This document shows positions 19,225 through 27,900 of a DNA stretch of 64,000 bases, in pieces. Made by a program: the position numbers and the translations under genes. The DNA lies in NCBI GenBank assembly GCA_964652025.1, contig CAZYZX010000009.1:62001-126000 (forward strand). The letters are read 5' to 3'. The notes under the pieces were generated by a model. The model saw nothing but the letters and a program-made list of their open reading frames with translations. It was not told where the DNA came from and made no database searches. Each line of letters opens with the position of its first letter. Positions within the stretch are counted from its first letter, which is position 1. This DNA comes from JAEXOD01 sp964652025. GTDB taxonomy: Bacteria; Bacteroidota; Ignavibacteria; Ignavibacteriales; Melioribacteraceae.

Positions 19225-20235
19225 TTATTCTCTATCTAAAATTTTGGCAATTCCTTTTACTTTTGCTAATAAATTACTAAACTGTTTTGGTGTTATAGAT
19301 TGCATCCCGTCGGAAAGCGCTTTATCTGGGTGATTATGTACTTCTATAATTAAACCATCTGCACCAGCTGCTATACCTGCTAATGCCATATTTGGCACTT
19401 TGCTTGCAATACCAATCCCGTGCGATGGATCTACAAATATTGGTAAATTAGATAAATGCTTAATTACGGGAACTGCGTTTAAATCTAAAGTATTCCGCGT
19501 ATATGTTTCAAATGTTCTTATGCCCCGTTCACATAAAATTACGTTTTTATTCCCCTGTGTTACTATATATTCTGCGCTCATTAATAATTCTTCTATTGTT
19601 GCGCTTAACCCACGTTTTAATAAAACAGGTTTGTTTATATTCCCCACTCTTTCTAATAACGAAAAATTTTGCATATTTCTTGCCCCAATCTGGATAATAT
19701 CTGCTACCTCCGCAACAGCGTTTAATGTATCTGTATCTTTTGCTTCAGTTACTATTTTCATGTTTAATTGTTTCTTTACCTCACTTAGTAGCTCTAAACC
19801 TTTTTCTTTTAATCCTTGAAATGCATACGGACTGCTGCGCGGTTTATATGCCCCACCTCGTAAATAATTAATCCCCATCTCTTTCAATATTCCCGCTATT
19901 TCAAATATTTGCTCTCTGCTTTCTACACTACACGGACCCGCTATTATTTCTATTTTTTTTCCACCGATTATATCATTATCAATATTTATAATTGTATCCT
20001 CATTCTTCATTTCTCTACTTACTAACTTAAATGGTTTAGATACTCTTATAACATCATCTACATATTCTAAAATCTTAAAATCTTCTACACTTAGTTTACT
20101 GCTCGGTCCCGTAATCCCTATTCCTAATTTAACACTGCCCGGTATTTCATGCGGTGTGCACCCATAATTTATTATCTTCTGTTTAACTTTTTCAATTGCT
20201 TCTTTAGGCGCATCTAATGGCATTAAAATTAACAT
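19225..20235 (-). CDS. aroF: 3-deoxy-7-phosphoheptulonate (DAHP) synthase, ferredoxin-like-domain type
   Basis: This enzyme starts the shikimate pathway by joining PEP and erythrose 4-phosphate. The N-terminal 70 residues form the ferredoxin-like domain of Thermotoga-type DAHP synthases, which gives aromatic feedback control in characterised members. The catalytic barrel follows with EIAGPCSVES, RGGAYKPRSSPYAFQG, ARNMQNF, LKRGL, LCERGIRTF and the metal ligands in FVDPSHGIG. It overlaps trpF by 7 bases and lies inside the trp operon. Tryptophan supply is therefore coupled to entry of carbon into the aromatic pathway. No other shikimate gene is in the window. Confidence 0.93.
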   Translation of the reverse strand: MLILMPLDAPKEAIEKVKQKIINYGCTPHEIPGSVKLGIGITGPSSKLSVEDFKILEYVDDVIRVSKPFKLVSREMKNEDTIINIDNDIIGGKKIEIIAGPCSVESREQIFEIAGILKEMGINYLRGGAYKPRSSPYAFQGLKEKGLELLSEVKKQLNMKIVTEAKDTDTLNAVAEVADIIQIGARNMQNFSLLERVGNINKPVLLKRGLSATIEELLMSAEYIVTQGNKNVILCERGIRTFETYTRNTLDLNAVPVIKHLSNLPIFVDPSHGIGIASKVPNMALAGIAAGADGLIIEVHNHPDKALSDGMQSITPKQFSNLLAKVKGIAKILDRE

Positions 20236-20849
20236 CTAAATCTCCTTATATTTATTTTTTTCATTATTAAATCAATTTTTTCTTTGCTCTTTTTACCTGG
20301 GTATTCTTCAACTCCCGATGATATATCTATACCCATTGGTATAGTTTTATTATTTAATATTAAATCTATTGTATTAATATTTATTCCCCCTGCTATTATT
20401 ACATTTTGCCATATATTATTGGGAACTTTTCCATATTTGAACATTTCCCCAGTTCCTCCATATACATTTTGTTTATATGTATCTAAAAGTTTATATGCAT
20501 TTTGCCATTTATTTAATTCATCATAATTAATTATGTCTTTAATTCTAAAGGCTTTAATTATTGGTAAGTTTATTTTATTTATATAAAAAATTTCCTCATC
20601 TCCATGTAATTGTATTAAGTTTAATCCAACTGTTTTTGCAATCTTATTTATCTCTTCTGGCGTTTCGTTTACAAACACTCCAACTTTTAGCGTAAAAGGA
20701 TTTAACTGTTTAGCAATTTCAGCTGCATTTTGTTCGGTAATATACCTTTTGCTTTCTTTATAAAATACAAAACCTATAGCATCAACATTTGCATTTTCAC
20801 AATATTTAGCATCTTCTAAATTAGTTATGCCACAAATTTTAACTTTCAT
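20229..20849 (-). CDS. trpF: Phosphoribosylanthranilate isomerase
   Basis: TrpF is a TIM barrel of 206 residues that performs the Amadori rearrangement of phosphoribosylanthranilate. The N-terminal VKICGIT holds the general base Cys. Further motifs are IGFVFYKESKRYI, VGVFVNE, LIQLHGDE and DISSGVEEYPGKKSKEKI, containing the general acid Asp and the phosphate-binding segment. It overlaps trpC by 11 bases upstream and aroF by 7 downstream, so it is tightly coupled inside the operon. Confidence 0.95.
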   Translation of the reverse strand: MKVKICGITNLEDAKYCENANVDAIGFVFYKESKRYITEQNAAEIAKQLNPFTLKVGVFVNETPEEINKIAKTVGLNLIQLHGDEEIFYINKINLPIIKAFRIKDIINYDELNKWQNAYKLLDTYKQNVYGGTGEMFKYGKVPNNIWQNVIIAGGININTIDLILNNKTIPMGIDISSGVEEYPGKKSKEKIDLIMKKINIRRFRC

Positions 20850-21624
20850 ACTTTAATAATTCCACAAAATTTTTAACACTTGCGCCAATATTTTTTTCAC
20901 GCATAAAACTTTCTCCAACCAAAACAGCATTTATATTAATACTCTTTAAATATTCCACATCCTCTTTATTTCTTATACCACTTTCAGATACAACAATAAC
21001 ATCGCTTGGTAAGTATTTTTTAACATTTGCCGTAGTTTTTAAACTAACTTCAAAATTTTCTAAGTTTCTGTTATTTATTCCAATAATATTATTAATTGCA
21101 AAATCAATTTTATCTATTTGATTTACTGAGTGTAGCTCTGTTAGTGCTGCCATTTTTAGTTCTTTTGCTAATTGCGCAAACTCTTTAATTTGGTATTTAT
21201 CTAAAATTTCACAAATTAATAAAATTGCATCTGCACCAATAAGCTTAGCTTGGTAAATTTGCACTTCATCTATAATAAAATCTTTCCTAAGCAATGGTAC
21301 TTTTTTTGTTTCTGCTATTTCTTGTAAATAATTTTCATCACCCATAAAAAACTTTTTATCTGTTAAAACAGAAATTGCATCTACATTATTATCCTCATAT
21401 TCTTTGGCAATTTCTAAATGATTAAATTTTTCTCTTATTATTCCTTTAGATGGAGATGCTTTTTTAACTTCTGCAATTAAATTTATTTTATTCTTTTTGC
21501 TTAATGCTTTATAAAAACTTATTTCCTTAAAACTAATATTTTTAAGTTCTTTATATATATTTTCACGTTTTAATTTTTCTACTTCTTCTTTTTTAGTTTC
21601 TACAATTTTATTAAGTATATTCAT
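20839..21624 (-). CDS. trpC: Indole-3-glycerol phosphate synthase
   Basis: TrpC closes the indole ring from the product of TrpF. The 261-residue barrel shows NLIAEVKKASPSKGIIR (with the catalytic Lys), ISVLTDKKFFMGD, LLRKDFIIDE, AILLICEIL, ELHSV, IGINNRNLE, VSESGI and the C-terminal VLVGESFM phosphate loop. It is 6 bases from trpD and overlaps trpF. TrpC and TrpF are separate proteins here, unlike the fused form of enterics. Confidence 0.96.
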   Translation of the reverse strand: MNILNKIVETKKEEVEKLKRENIYKELKNISFKEISFYKALSKKNKINLIAEVKKASPSKGIIREKFNHLEIAKEYEDNNVDAISVLTDKKFFMGDENYLQEIAETKKVPLLRKDFIIDEVQIYQAKLIGADAILLICEILDKYQIKEFAQLAKELKMAALTELHSVNQIDKIDFAINNIIGINNRNLENFEVSLKTTANVKKYLPSDVIVVSESGIRNKEDVEYLKSININAVLVGESFMREKNIGASVKNFVELLKYES

Positions 21625-21630
21625 ATCTAT

Positions 21631-22641
21631 TTATTCAAACTCCCTTAATTCAATAAGTTTTTTATATGCTTTACCACTTTTAATGGCTTCTTCTGCTGCA
21701 TTTACACACTCCATAAAATTATTACTATACCCAGCAGCATATAACCCCATAGCAGCATTAGATGCTATTACATGAAAAGCACCATTATCTGTTTGGTTAT
21801 TAAACACGCGCAAAATTATTTGTGCATTATCTTCTGCACTACTACCGGCAATAGATACAGGATTAATTTTGGGATATCCAAATACACCATTATCTATTTC
21901 GTAATATTTAATATCATTCCCTTTTTCATATTCATAAATGCAGCTTTTACCATATAATGTTATTTCATCTACATTATTTTCTGATGTAACAAAGCATATT
22001 TTTTGATAGCCCAAATATTTTGATGCCTCTGCCATTTTTTTCGATACATCCTTATTAAACGTTCCAACAAATTGCTTTGTAACACCAGCAGGATTTGTTA
22101 ATGGACCTAATATATTAAATACTGTTCGCATTCCAAGCTCTTTTCTAACAGTTGCGGCATATTTCATTGCAGGATGATAATTTGGTGCAAATAAAAATAC
22201 TATACCCACTTCGTTAAGTGCTTTTTCTGCTTTTTCTGGGGATAGATTAATATTTATACCCAATGCGTTAAGCACATCTGCACTGCCACTTTTGCTAGAT
22301 ATTGACCTATTGCCATGCTTTGCTACTTTAACTCCTGCTGCCGCAACAACAAATGAGGCAGCCGTTGATATATTAAATGTATTACTATTATCCCCACCTG
22401 TTCCACAAACATCTATAGTGTTTTCAGTATCAACATTAAGTTTTATGCTCTTATCTCTCATCGCTTTAACAAAACCACCAATTTCTTCTGCCGTTTCTCC
22501 TTTAGCCTTTAAAGTAGTTAACAAAGCTGCTAAGTGACTATTATTTACTTCACCATTCATTACAAGCGTCATACAGTCGTATGCCTCGTTAAATGTAAGG
22601 TCTTCTTTGGCTATTATTTTTTCAATGTATTGCTTTATCAT
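21631..22641 (-). CDS. trpD: Anthranilate phosphoribosyltransferase
   Basis: TrpD attaches phosphoribose from PRPP to anthranilate. Signature segments are VCGTGGDNSNTFNIST for the PRPP pyrophosphate, KHGNRSISSKSGSADVL, FAPNYHPAMKYAATVRKELGMRTVFNILGPLTNPA, and DEITLYG for the metal acidic pair. ATG 22641 is chosen over TTG 22653; it makes an ATGA overlap with the trpG stop, a classic coupling signal. The 336-residue length is normal. Confidence 0.96.
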   Translation of the reverse strand: MIKQYIEKIIAKEDLTFNEAYDCMTLVMNGEVNNSHLAALLTTLKAKGETAEEIGGFVKAMRDKSIKLNVDTENTIDVCGTGGDNSNTFNISTAASFVVAAAGVKVAKHGNRSISSKSGSADVLNALGININLSPEKAEKALNEVGIVFLFAPNYHPAMKYAATVRKELGMRTVFNILGPLTNPAGVTKQFVGTFNKDVSKKMAEASKYLGYQKICFVTSENNVDEITLYGKSCIYEYEKGNDIKYYEIDNGVFGYPKINPVSIAGSSAEDNAQIILRVFNNQTDNGAFHVIASNAAMGLYAAGYSNNFMECVNAAEEAIKSGKAYKKLIELREFE

Positions 22642-23204
22642 AATTCTACCCAATTTTTTATTATATAATACCCTTGTTCTGTTAAAATAGATTCTGGATG
22701 AAATTGTATCCCTTCTACATTATATTTTTTGTGCCTAACCCCCATAATTACATTATCTTCTGTATAAGAAGTAATTTCTAAATCACTTGGTAAACTTTGG
22801 GGATCTATTACTAACGAATGATAGCGCGTTGCAACAAACTTTTGGGGAATGTTATTAAAAATTGTTTTGCCATCATGTAAAATTAAAGACGTTTTACCAT
22901 GCATTAATTCCTTTGCTTTAATAACTTTTCCGCCATATGCAATACCAATTGCTTGGTGACCTAAGCAAACACCTAATATAGGATATTTATTCCCCAATTC
23001 TTTAATAATAGTCAATGATATCTTACTTTCCTCAGGTTTACCTGGACCAGGAGAAATTAATATTTTATCTGGATTTAATTCCTCAACCTCTTTAATTGTA
23101 ATTTCGTCATTTCTTTTTATAACTATATTATTACTAAAAGCGCCTAATAATTGTACTAAGTTAAATGTAAAAGAATCGTAATTATCAATTACCAATATTT
23201 TCAT
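22638..23204 (-). CDS. trpG: Anthranilate synthase glutaminase subunit
   Basis: This type-1 glutamine amidotransferase supplies ammonia to TrpE. It shows ILVIDNYDSFTFNLVQ at the start, ISPGPGKPEES for the oxyanion loop, the nucleophile Cys in GVCLGHQAIG, and the His/Glu of the triad in GIQFHPESI. ATG 23204 has GGAGG 7 bases upstream; the longer in-frame start gives an atypical N-terminus. It overlaps trpE by 20 bases and is not fused to trpD. Confidence 0.96.
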   Translation of the reverse strand: MKILVIDNYDSFTFNLVQLLGAFSNNIVIKRNDEITIKEVEELNPDKILISPGPGKPEESKISLTIIKELGNKYPILGVCLGHQAIGIAYGGKVIKAKELMHGKTSLILHDGKTIFNNIPQKFVATRYHSLVIDPQSLPSDLEITSYTEDNVIMGVRHKKYNVEGIQFHPESILTEQGYYIIKNWVEL

Positions 23205-24660
23205 CAATAACCTCCGCAAATTTCATTGCTTTAATCATAACTTCAGCTTTGTTATTAATTTCCTTTGTTTCAAGTTCTGGCTTACTATCTGCCACAATAC
23301 CTGCGCCACTTTGCCAATAAATAGTATTATCTTTTGCAAATAAAGTTCTTATAGCAATGCACATATCCATATTACCACCAAAATCGAAGTAACCAACAGC
23401 ACCTGCATAAATATTCCTCTCTAAATTCTCATATTTTTCTATAAGCTGCATCGCTTTTATTTTTGGCGCACCTGTTACAGTACCTGCCGGGTAGCACGCT
23501 TTTAACGCATCTACTACGCTTAATTCTTCTTTCATTATCCCTTCCACCTTAGAAACTATGTGCATTACATGAGAGTATCTTTGTATTTTCATATGCTCTG
23601 TAACTTTTACTGTTCCATATTTACATACCCTACCTAAATCATTCCTCCCTAAATCTACTAACATAGTATGCTCTGCTAGTTCTTTTTTATCATTTATTAA
23701 ATTTTCCTCTAATCTTTTATCTTCTTCATTTGTTTTACCGCGTCGTCTCGTTCCTGCTATTGGTAATAGTTCTGCTTTCCCTTCCTTCACTTTAATTAAA
23801 TTTTCTGGCGATGTACCCATAATAGATAACCCTTCCGGATACTCGAAATAATACATATATGGAGATGGATTTATTATTCTTAACGCGCGGTATACATTAA
23901 ATGTATCCCCTTCATACTTAGCATAAAATCTTTTTGATAAAACTATTTGAAAAATATCCCCCTCTTTTATATTTACTTTGCTTTTATTTATAATATCATA
24001 AAACTTTTTATCATTTATGTTACATTCTGCTTTAGTAACAACCTTAAAATCGCTTTTATATTTTAATGTTTTATTTAATTGCTTATTTATTTGTTTTAGT
24101 GTTAATATCGCTTTTTTGTAAGCTTGCTCTAAATTTATTCCCTCTTCTATTTTTACATTGTTAATTAAAATTACCTGATGTTTATAATGGTCAAAAGCTA
24201 TTAAAATTTTATATAGCCCTAAAATAGAATCGTAATTATCTATACCTTTTGCTTTTAATTTTACTGTTGGCTCAATAAGTTCTATATTTTCGTATCCAAT
24301 AAATCCACACAATCCACCAGAAAACGATGGCAACTCTTCTAATTTTGGTTGATTATATTTCTGTAACTCTTCTTTAATTACATCAAATATATTCCCCTTA
24401 AATTCTAATTTTTCGTTTTCGTTTTCTATATATATTTTTTTCTTTTTGTTCTTAATAATTAAATATGGGTCTGCACCAATAAACGAAAAACGCGCCATAT
24501 TAACAGAGCCTTCAACAGATTCTAATAAAAATGTGGATTGCTTAACTTTCCTCAACTTTAAATATGCAGAAACAGGTGTAAGCATATCGGCAGTAATTAT
24601 TTTATAAATTGGAATTAAATTATAGTTTTTAGCATATTCGTAAAATTCTTCTATATTCAT
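23185..24660 (-). CDS. trpE: Anthranilate synthase component I
   Basis: TrpE makes anthranilate from chorismate. The 491-residue protein has the N-terminal LLES motif (STFLLESVEGS) that forms the tryptophan feedback site. The chorismate-binding domain carries EGDIFQIVLSKRF, PSPYMYYFEYP, GTSPENLIKV, LPIAGTRRRG, DLGRNDLGRV, YPAGTVTGAPKIKAM and IRTLF. The intact LLES motif implies allosteric feedback as well as attenuation. It is the first structural gene of the operon, 26 bases after the leader terminator's T-tract, with AAAGGA before the ATG. Confidence 0.97.
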   Translation of the reverse strand: MNIEEFYEYAKNYNLIPIYKIITADMLTPVSAYLKLRKVKQSTFLLESVEGSVNMARFSFIGADPYLIIKNKKKKIYIENENEKLEFKGNIFDVIKEELQKYNQPKLEELPSFSGGLCGFIGYENIELIEPTVKLKAKGIDNYDSILGLYKILIAFDHYKHQVILINNVKIEEGINLEQAYKKAILTLKQINKQLNKTLKYKSDFKVVTKAECNINDKKFYDIINKSKVNIKEGDIFQIVLSKRFYAKYEGDTFNVYRALRIINPSPYMYYFEYPEGLSIMGTSPENLIKVKEGKAELLPIAGTRRRGKTNEEDKRLEENLINDKKELAEHTMLVDLGRNDLGRVCKYGTVKVTEHMKIQRYSHVMHIVSKVEGIMKEELSVVDALKACYPAGTVTGAPKIKAMQLIEKYENLERNIYAGAVGYFDFGGNMDMCIAIRTLFAKDNTIYWQSGAGIVADSKPELETKEINNKAEVMIKAMKFAEVIDENIGN

Positions 24661-24686
24661 ATAATATCCTTTTGTTTGTTTAAACT

Positions 24687-24722
24687 AAAAAAGCCTTTCT
24701 CGGTGTTCCAAGAAAGGCTTTT
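24687..24722 (-). terminator. trp attenuator terminator
   Basis: On the minus strand this is AAGCCTTTCT, a 10-base loop, then AGAAAGGCTT followed by a run of T: a perfect 10-bp intrinsic terminator (arms 24711-24720 and 24691-24700) between trpL and trpE. CACCGAGA (24698-24705), spanning the loop and the 3' arm, is exactly complementary to TCTCGGTG at 24748-24755, the last codons of trpL. That pairing would break the terminator, so it is the expected antiterminator. Confidence 0.92.
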
Positions 24723-24746
24723 GCCAAATAAAATGTTTCTCTTCAA

Positions 24747-24839
24747 TCACCGAGACTTACAGCAAAGCATACCCCACCACCACCAAGTATTTTGGCTTAC
24801 TAAGGTTAAGTTGCTATATGTCTCGTTTATTTTTTTCAT
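24747..24839 (-). CDS. trpL: trp operon leader peptide with four consecutive Trp codons
   Basis: This is a 30-codon ORF, ATG to TGA, encoding MKKINETY...NTWWWWGMLCCKSR. Four TGG codons in a row (24774-24785) precede the antiterminator and terminator. A ribosome starved for Trp-tRNA would stall there and leave TCTCGGTG (24748-24755) free to pair with CACCGAGA (24698-24705), preventing the terminator. With enough tryptophan the ribosome covers the end of the ORF and the terminator forms. This is the classical enteric-type attenuation layout and is read directly from the sequence. No ribosome binding site precedes the ATG. Confidence 0.93.
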   Translation of the reverse strand: MKKINETYSNLTLVSQNTWWWWGMLCCKSR

Positions 24840-24845
24840 GGGTGC

Positions 24846-24874
24846 AAAATAACAATCATTTTTATATTTGTCAA
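24846..24874 (-). promoter_or_regulatory. Probable trp promoter
   Basis: TTGACA (24869-24874) and TATTTT (24846-24851) are separated by 17 bases on the minus strand. The ATG of trpL is only 6 bases beyond the second element, so transcription would start at or next to that ATG and the leader mRNA could be leaderless. The -35 match is perfect and the -10 is weaker. Confidence 0.55.
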
Positions 24875-24915
24875 TAGTTTGCATAAATTTTCATAAAATT
24901 TTATTCTTTTTCACT

Positions 24916-27900
24916 TTAAAATAATATTTTTTCTATTCCATGTTTTTTAACAGATTTTATAAAATCTTTTTTCCAATTTTTGCCTAAAAACTTTTCTGCA
25001 TTATAAACAGCAAGTGATTTGCCTTTTGTTTTTACGCTTCCATTTAATTTAGATAACCCCGTTACACAGCTGGGGCAAGTGGTTAATATTTCTATTTCTT
25101 TATTAAAATTTTGGGCTTCTATATTTGCCACTTTTCTATCCCGCAATGTTCCTGCAATATCTGGTCTAGATAGCGATAGTGTCCCCGCTTCTCCACAGCA
25201 ATTAGGAATTAATACCGGCTGCTGATTATATAACTTTGTAAAAGTTTTTTCGCATCCTTTATGTTTAAGCGGCGTATGACATGGTTCATGATATAATAAT
25301 TCCTCTACTTCTAATTTCTTTTCATATAAATTTTCTATTGCTATATATTCGTTTATATCTATTAACTTTGCACCGTAAAATATATTTTCAAGTTCATATT
25401 TTTCAAGCATTTCATAACAAGTGCCGCAAGATATAACTACTGCCTCTATATTTAAATATCCACCAGTATATGCCATTTTGTGAAATATTACCCTATTTTC
25501 ATAGCTAATTAATTCTGCTTTTTCTATTTTTCCATTTGCCGCAAAAGGATATCCACAACATAAATATTCTGGCGGTATTACCACTTTTACACCCGCATTA
25601 TATAGCAAAGCAATTACCGCAAAGCTTATATCGGGCAACATTCTTTCGCTTCCACATCCAGGGAAATATACAACACTTTTACCCGTCTTTTTATTTGGAT
25701 TTTCAAAACAATAAAACATTTCTGTATTTTTAAGACCAAACACTTCTCTAAGCGTTTTATTACCACTTTGGGGGAATGGTGCCTTTAACATTTGATTTAG
25801 CTTAGGGAATATTATATCCGTGTAATACGATATCGGTTTATTTATGTATGCAGCTATTCTTTGTAATCCAAAACCAATTTTTAACACACCTAATCTAAAC
25901 ATCTTGTTTATATAATATTTTTTCCTTCTTAAGTAAAGTAAAGCTAATTCCGTAAACACCTTTGGCTTAGATTTTTTTCTGGTTTCTAACATTTTTCTTA
26001 TATTTAGCGATACTTCACCAAAATCTATTTTTACAGGGCATGGCACTTGGCACTTATGGCATACAGTACAGTTATCACTAATTTCTCGCAGCTCCTTAAA
26101 CTTTTCAAACGATTTTCTATCCATTGTTTGTGCAGCAAATAAAACCGCTTCTGTTATAGAGCTAACTGCTAATATTTTATTACGCGGATTATAAAACATA
26201 TTACCATTAGTATAATGCGTATTGCAAACACCTTTACACTTTCCACATCTAACACATTGCGATATCTTGCTAGATAAATTTTCTAAATCTGTATATTCTA
26301 AAATTATGGCTTCGCGTTCTAACAAATTAAAACTTGGTGTATAAATTAAGTTTAAGGGGAATGTTTTAGAAAGTTTATTTGGATTAAACAAATTATCTGG
26401 GTCGGCTTCTTTTTTATACGCAGCATAATAATCCGCAATCTCTTTTTCTAAAAATTTTAGCTTGGTTAGTCCTATTCCATGCTCGCCAGAAACCACACCA
26501 CCTAACTCAACCGCTTTGCGCATAGCGTCTTCGGCAGCGTTATTTGCTTCTATCATCATTAAATAATCATTACTATGAACAGGAATATTTACATGTACAT
26601 TCCCATCTCCTGCATGCATGTGGGTAGCAATAATTATTTTTCTCTTTCGTTGGTGTATCTCTAATTCTTTTATTTGATTTATAATTTTATCATATCCGTT
26701 AAGGGTAGAGTAGTAATTATCTGTTATTTCTTCGTTAAAATCATATTTAATTATTCCACTTTGTAAATTTTGCAAAGTCTCTTTATAATTTTTTAGCTTT
26801 TCTTGCAACTCTGTATATCTTAATTTTATGTTTTTATTATCGTTTAATAATTTTTTTACGCGTATAGTTGGTATCTCTTCATTTTCGTTATTTAATAATT
26901 TTTCTAAATACTCGTTAATATCTTCAATTGTTTTAATAATGTTTTCAAAATCTTTTTGATAATTTAATTCCTCAATATAATCCGCAAAGTCCGGTAATTT
27001 ATTTAGTGGAATAACAATATCTTCATTAAGCTTAAAAGCGTTTGTATGCTTTGCAATAGCTCCTAAATGTTTCCTATCATTCCAAAAATTTTTCCTTTCC
27101 GTTCCAGATTTTGCTAATAGCGCTTCTGCATTAAATTCTTGTGCAATATTAATTATTTTTTCGCAACCAATATTTAATAATTCCTCATCATTGCTCTCTA
27201 AATCAATTAAACAAACTGCTTTTGGAATTTCATTTCGCGTAGATTTATTACGATAATTAATTGCTTTAACATACTTATCGTCAAAGTGCTCTAAGGCTGT
27301 TAAAAAAACTTTATTATCTTCCTTAAAAGTTTCGTTAATTTTTAAGATTGCTTTACTAGCAGCAACCATATTATAGCCAAAAAACTCTAAGCAAATTGTT
27401 TTTACAAAATTAAATGGTTTATATAAAACAAATTTTGCAGAAATTATTATTCCATCTCCCCCCTCTTTTTGTAAGCCCGGTAAACCATTTAAAGCTTTGT
27501 TAGTAATATCTTTCCCCAACCCACGCTTTCGTATATCTTCCCCATTTAATTTAATTTTTTTTAATAAAACTTCTTCTTTGCTATTTACTTTATAAACCTC
27601 AAAAATTACTTCATCACTGGGGTATATTTTTCTATATTCGTGGTTCTTACGCTCAATTTTAAGTAATTCCCCATTATGGTCTATTAATAAAAAAGAATAA
27701 ATATTATCTATTGCGGTACCCCACATTACACACTTTTTACCGCCCGCATTTTCTGCAATATTACCACCTATTGTGCTTGCCCAAGATGACGTTGGATCTG
27801 TTGCAAATATATAACCGTTTTTTTCACAATATTCTATAACATCATCTGTTACTGCTCCGCTTTCTACTTCTATTATCGGTATCTCTTTACCATTTGTATT

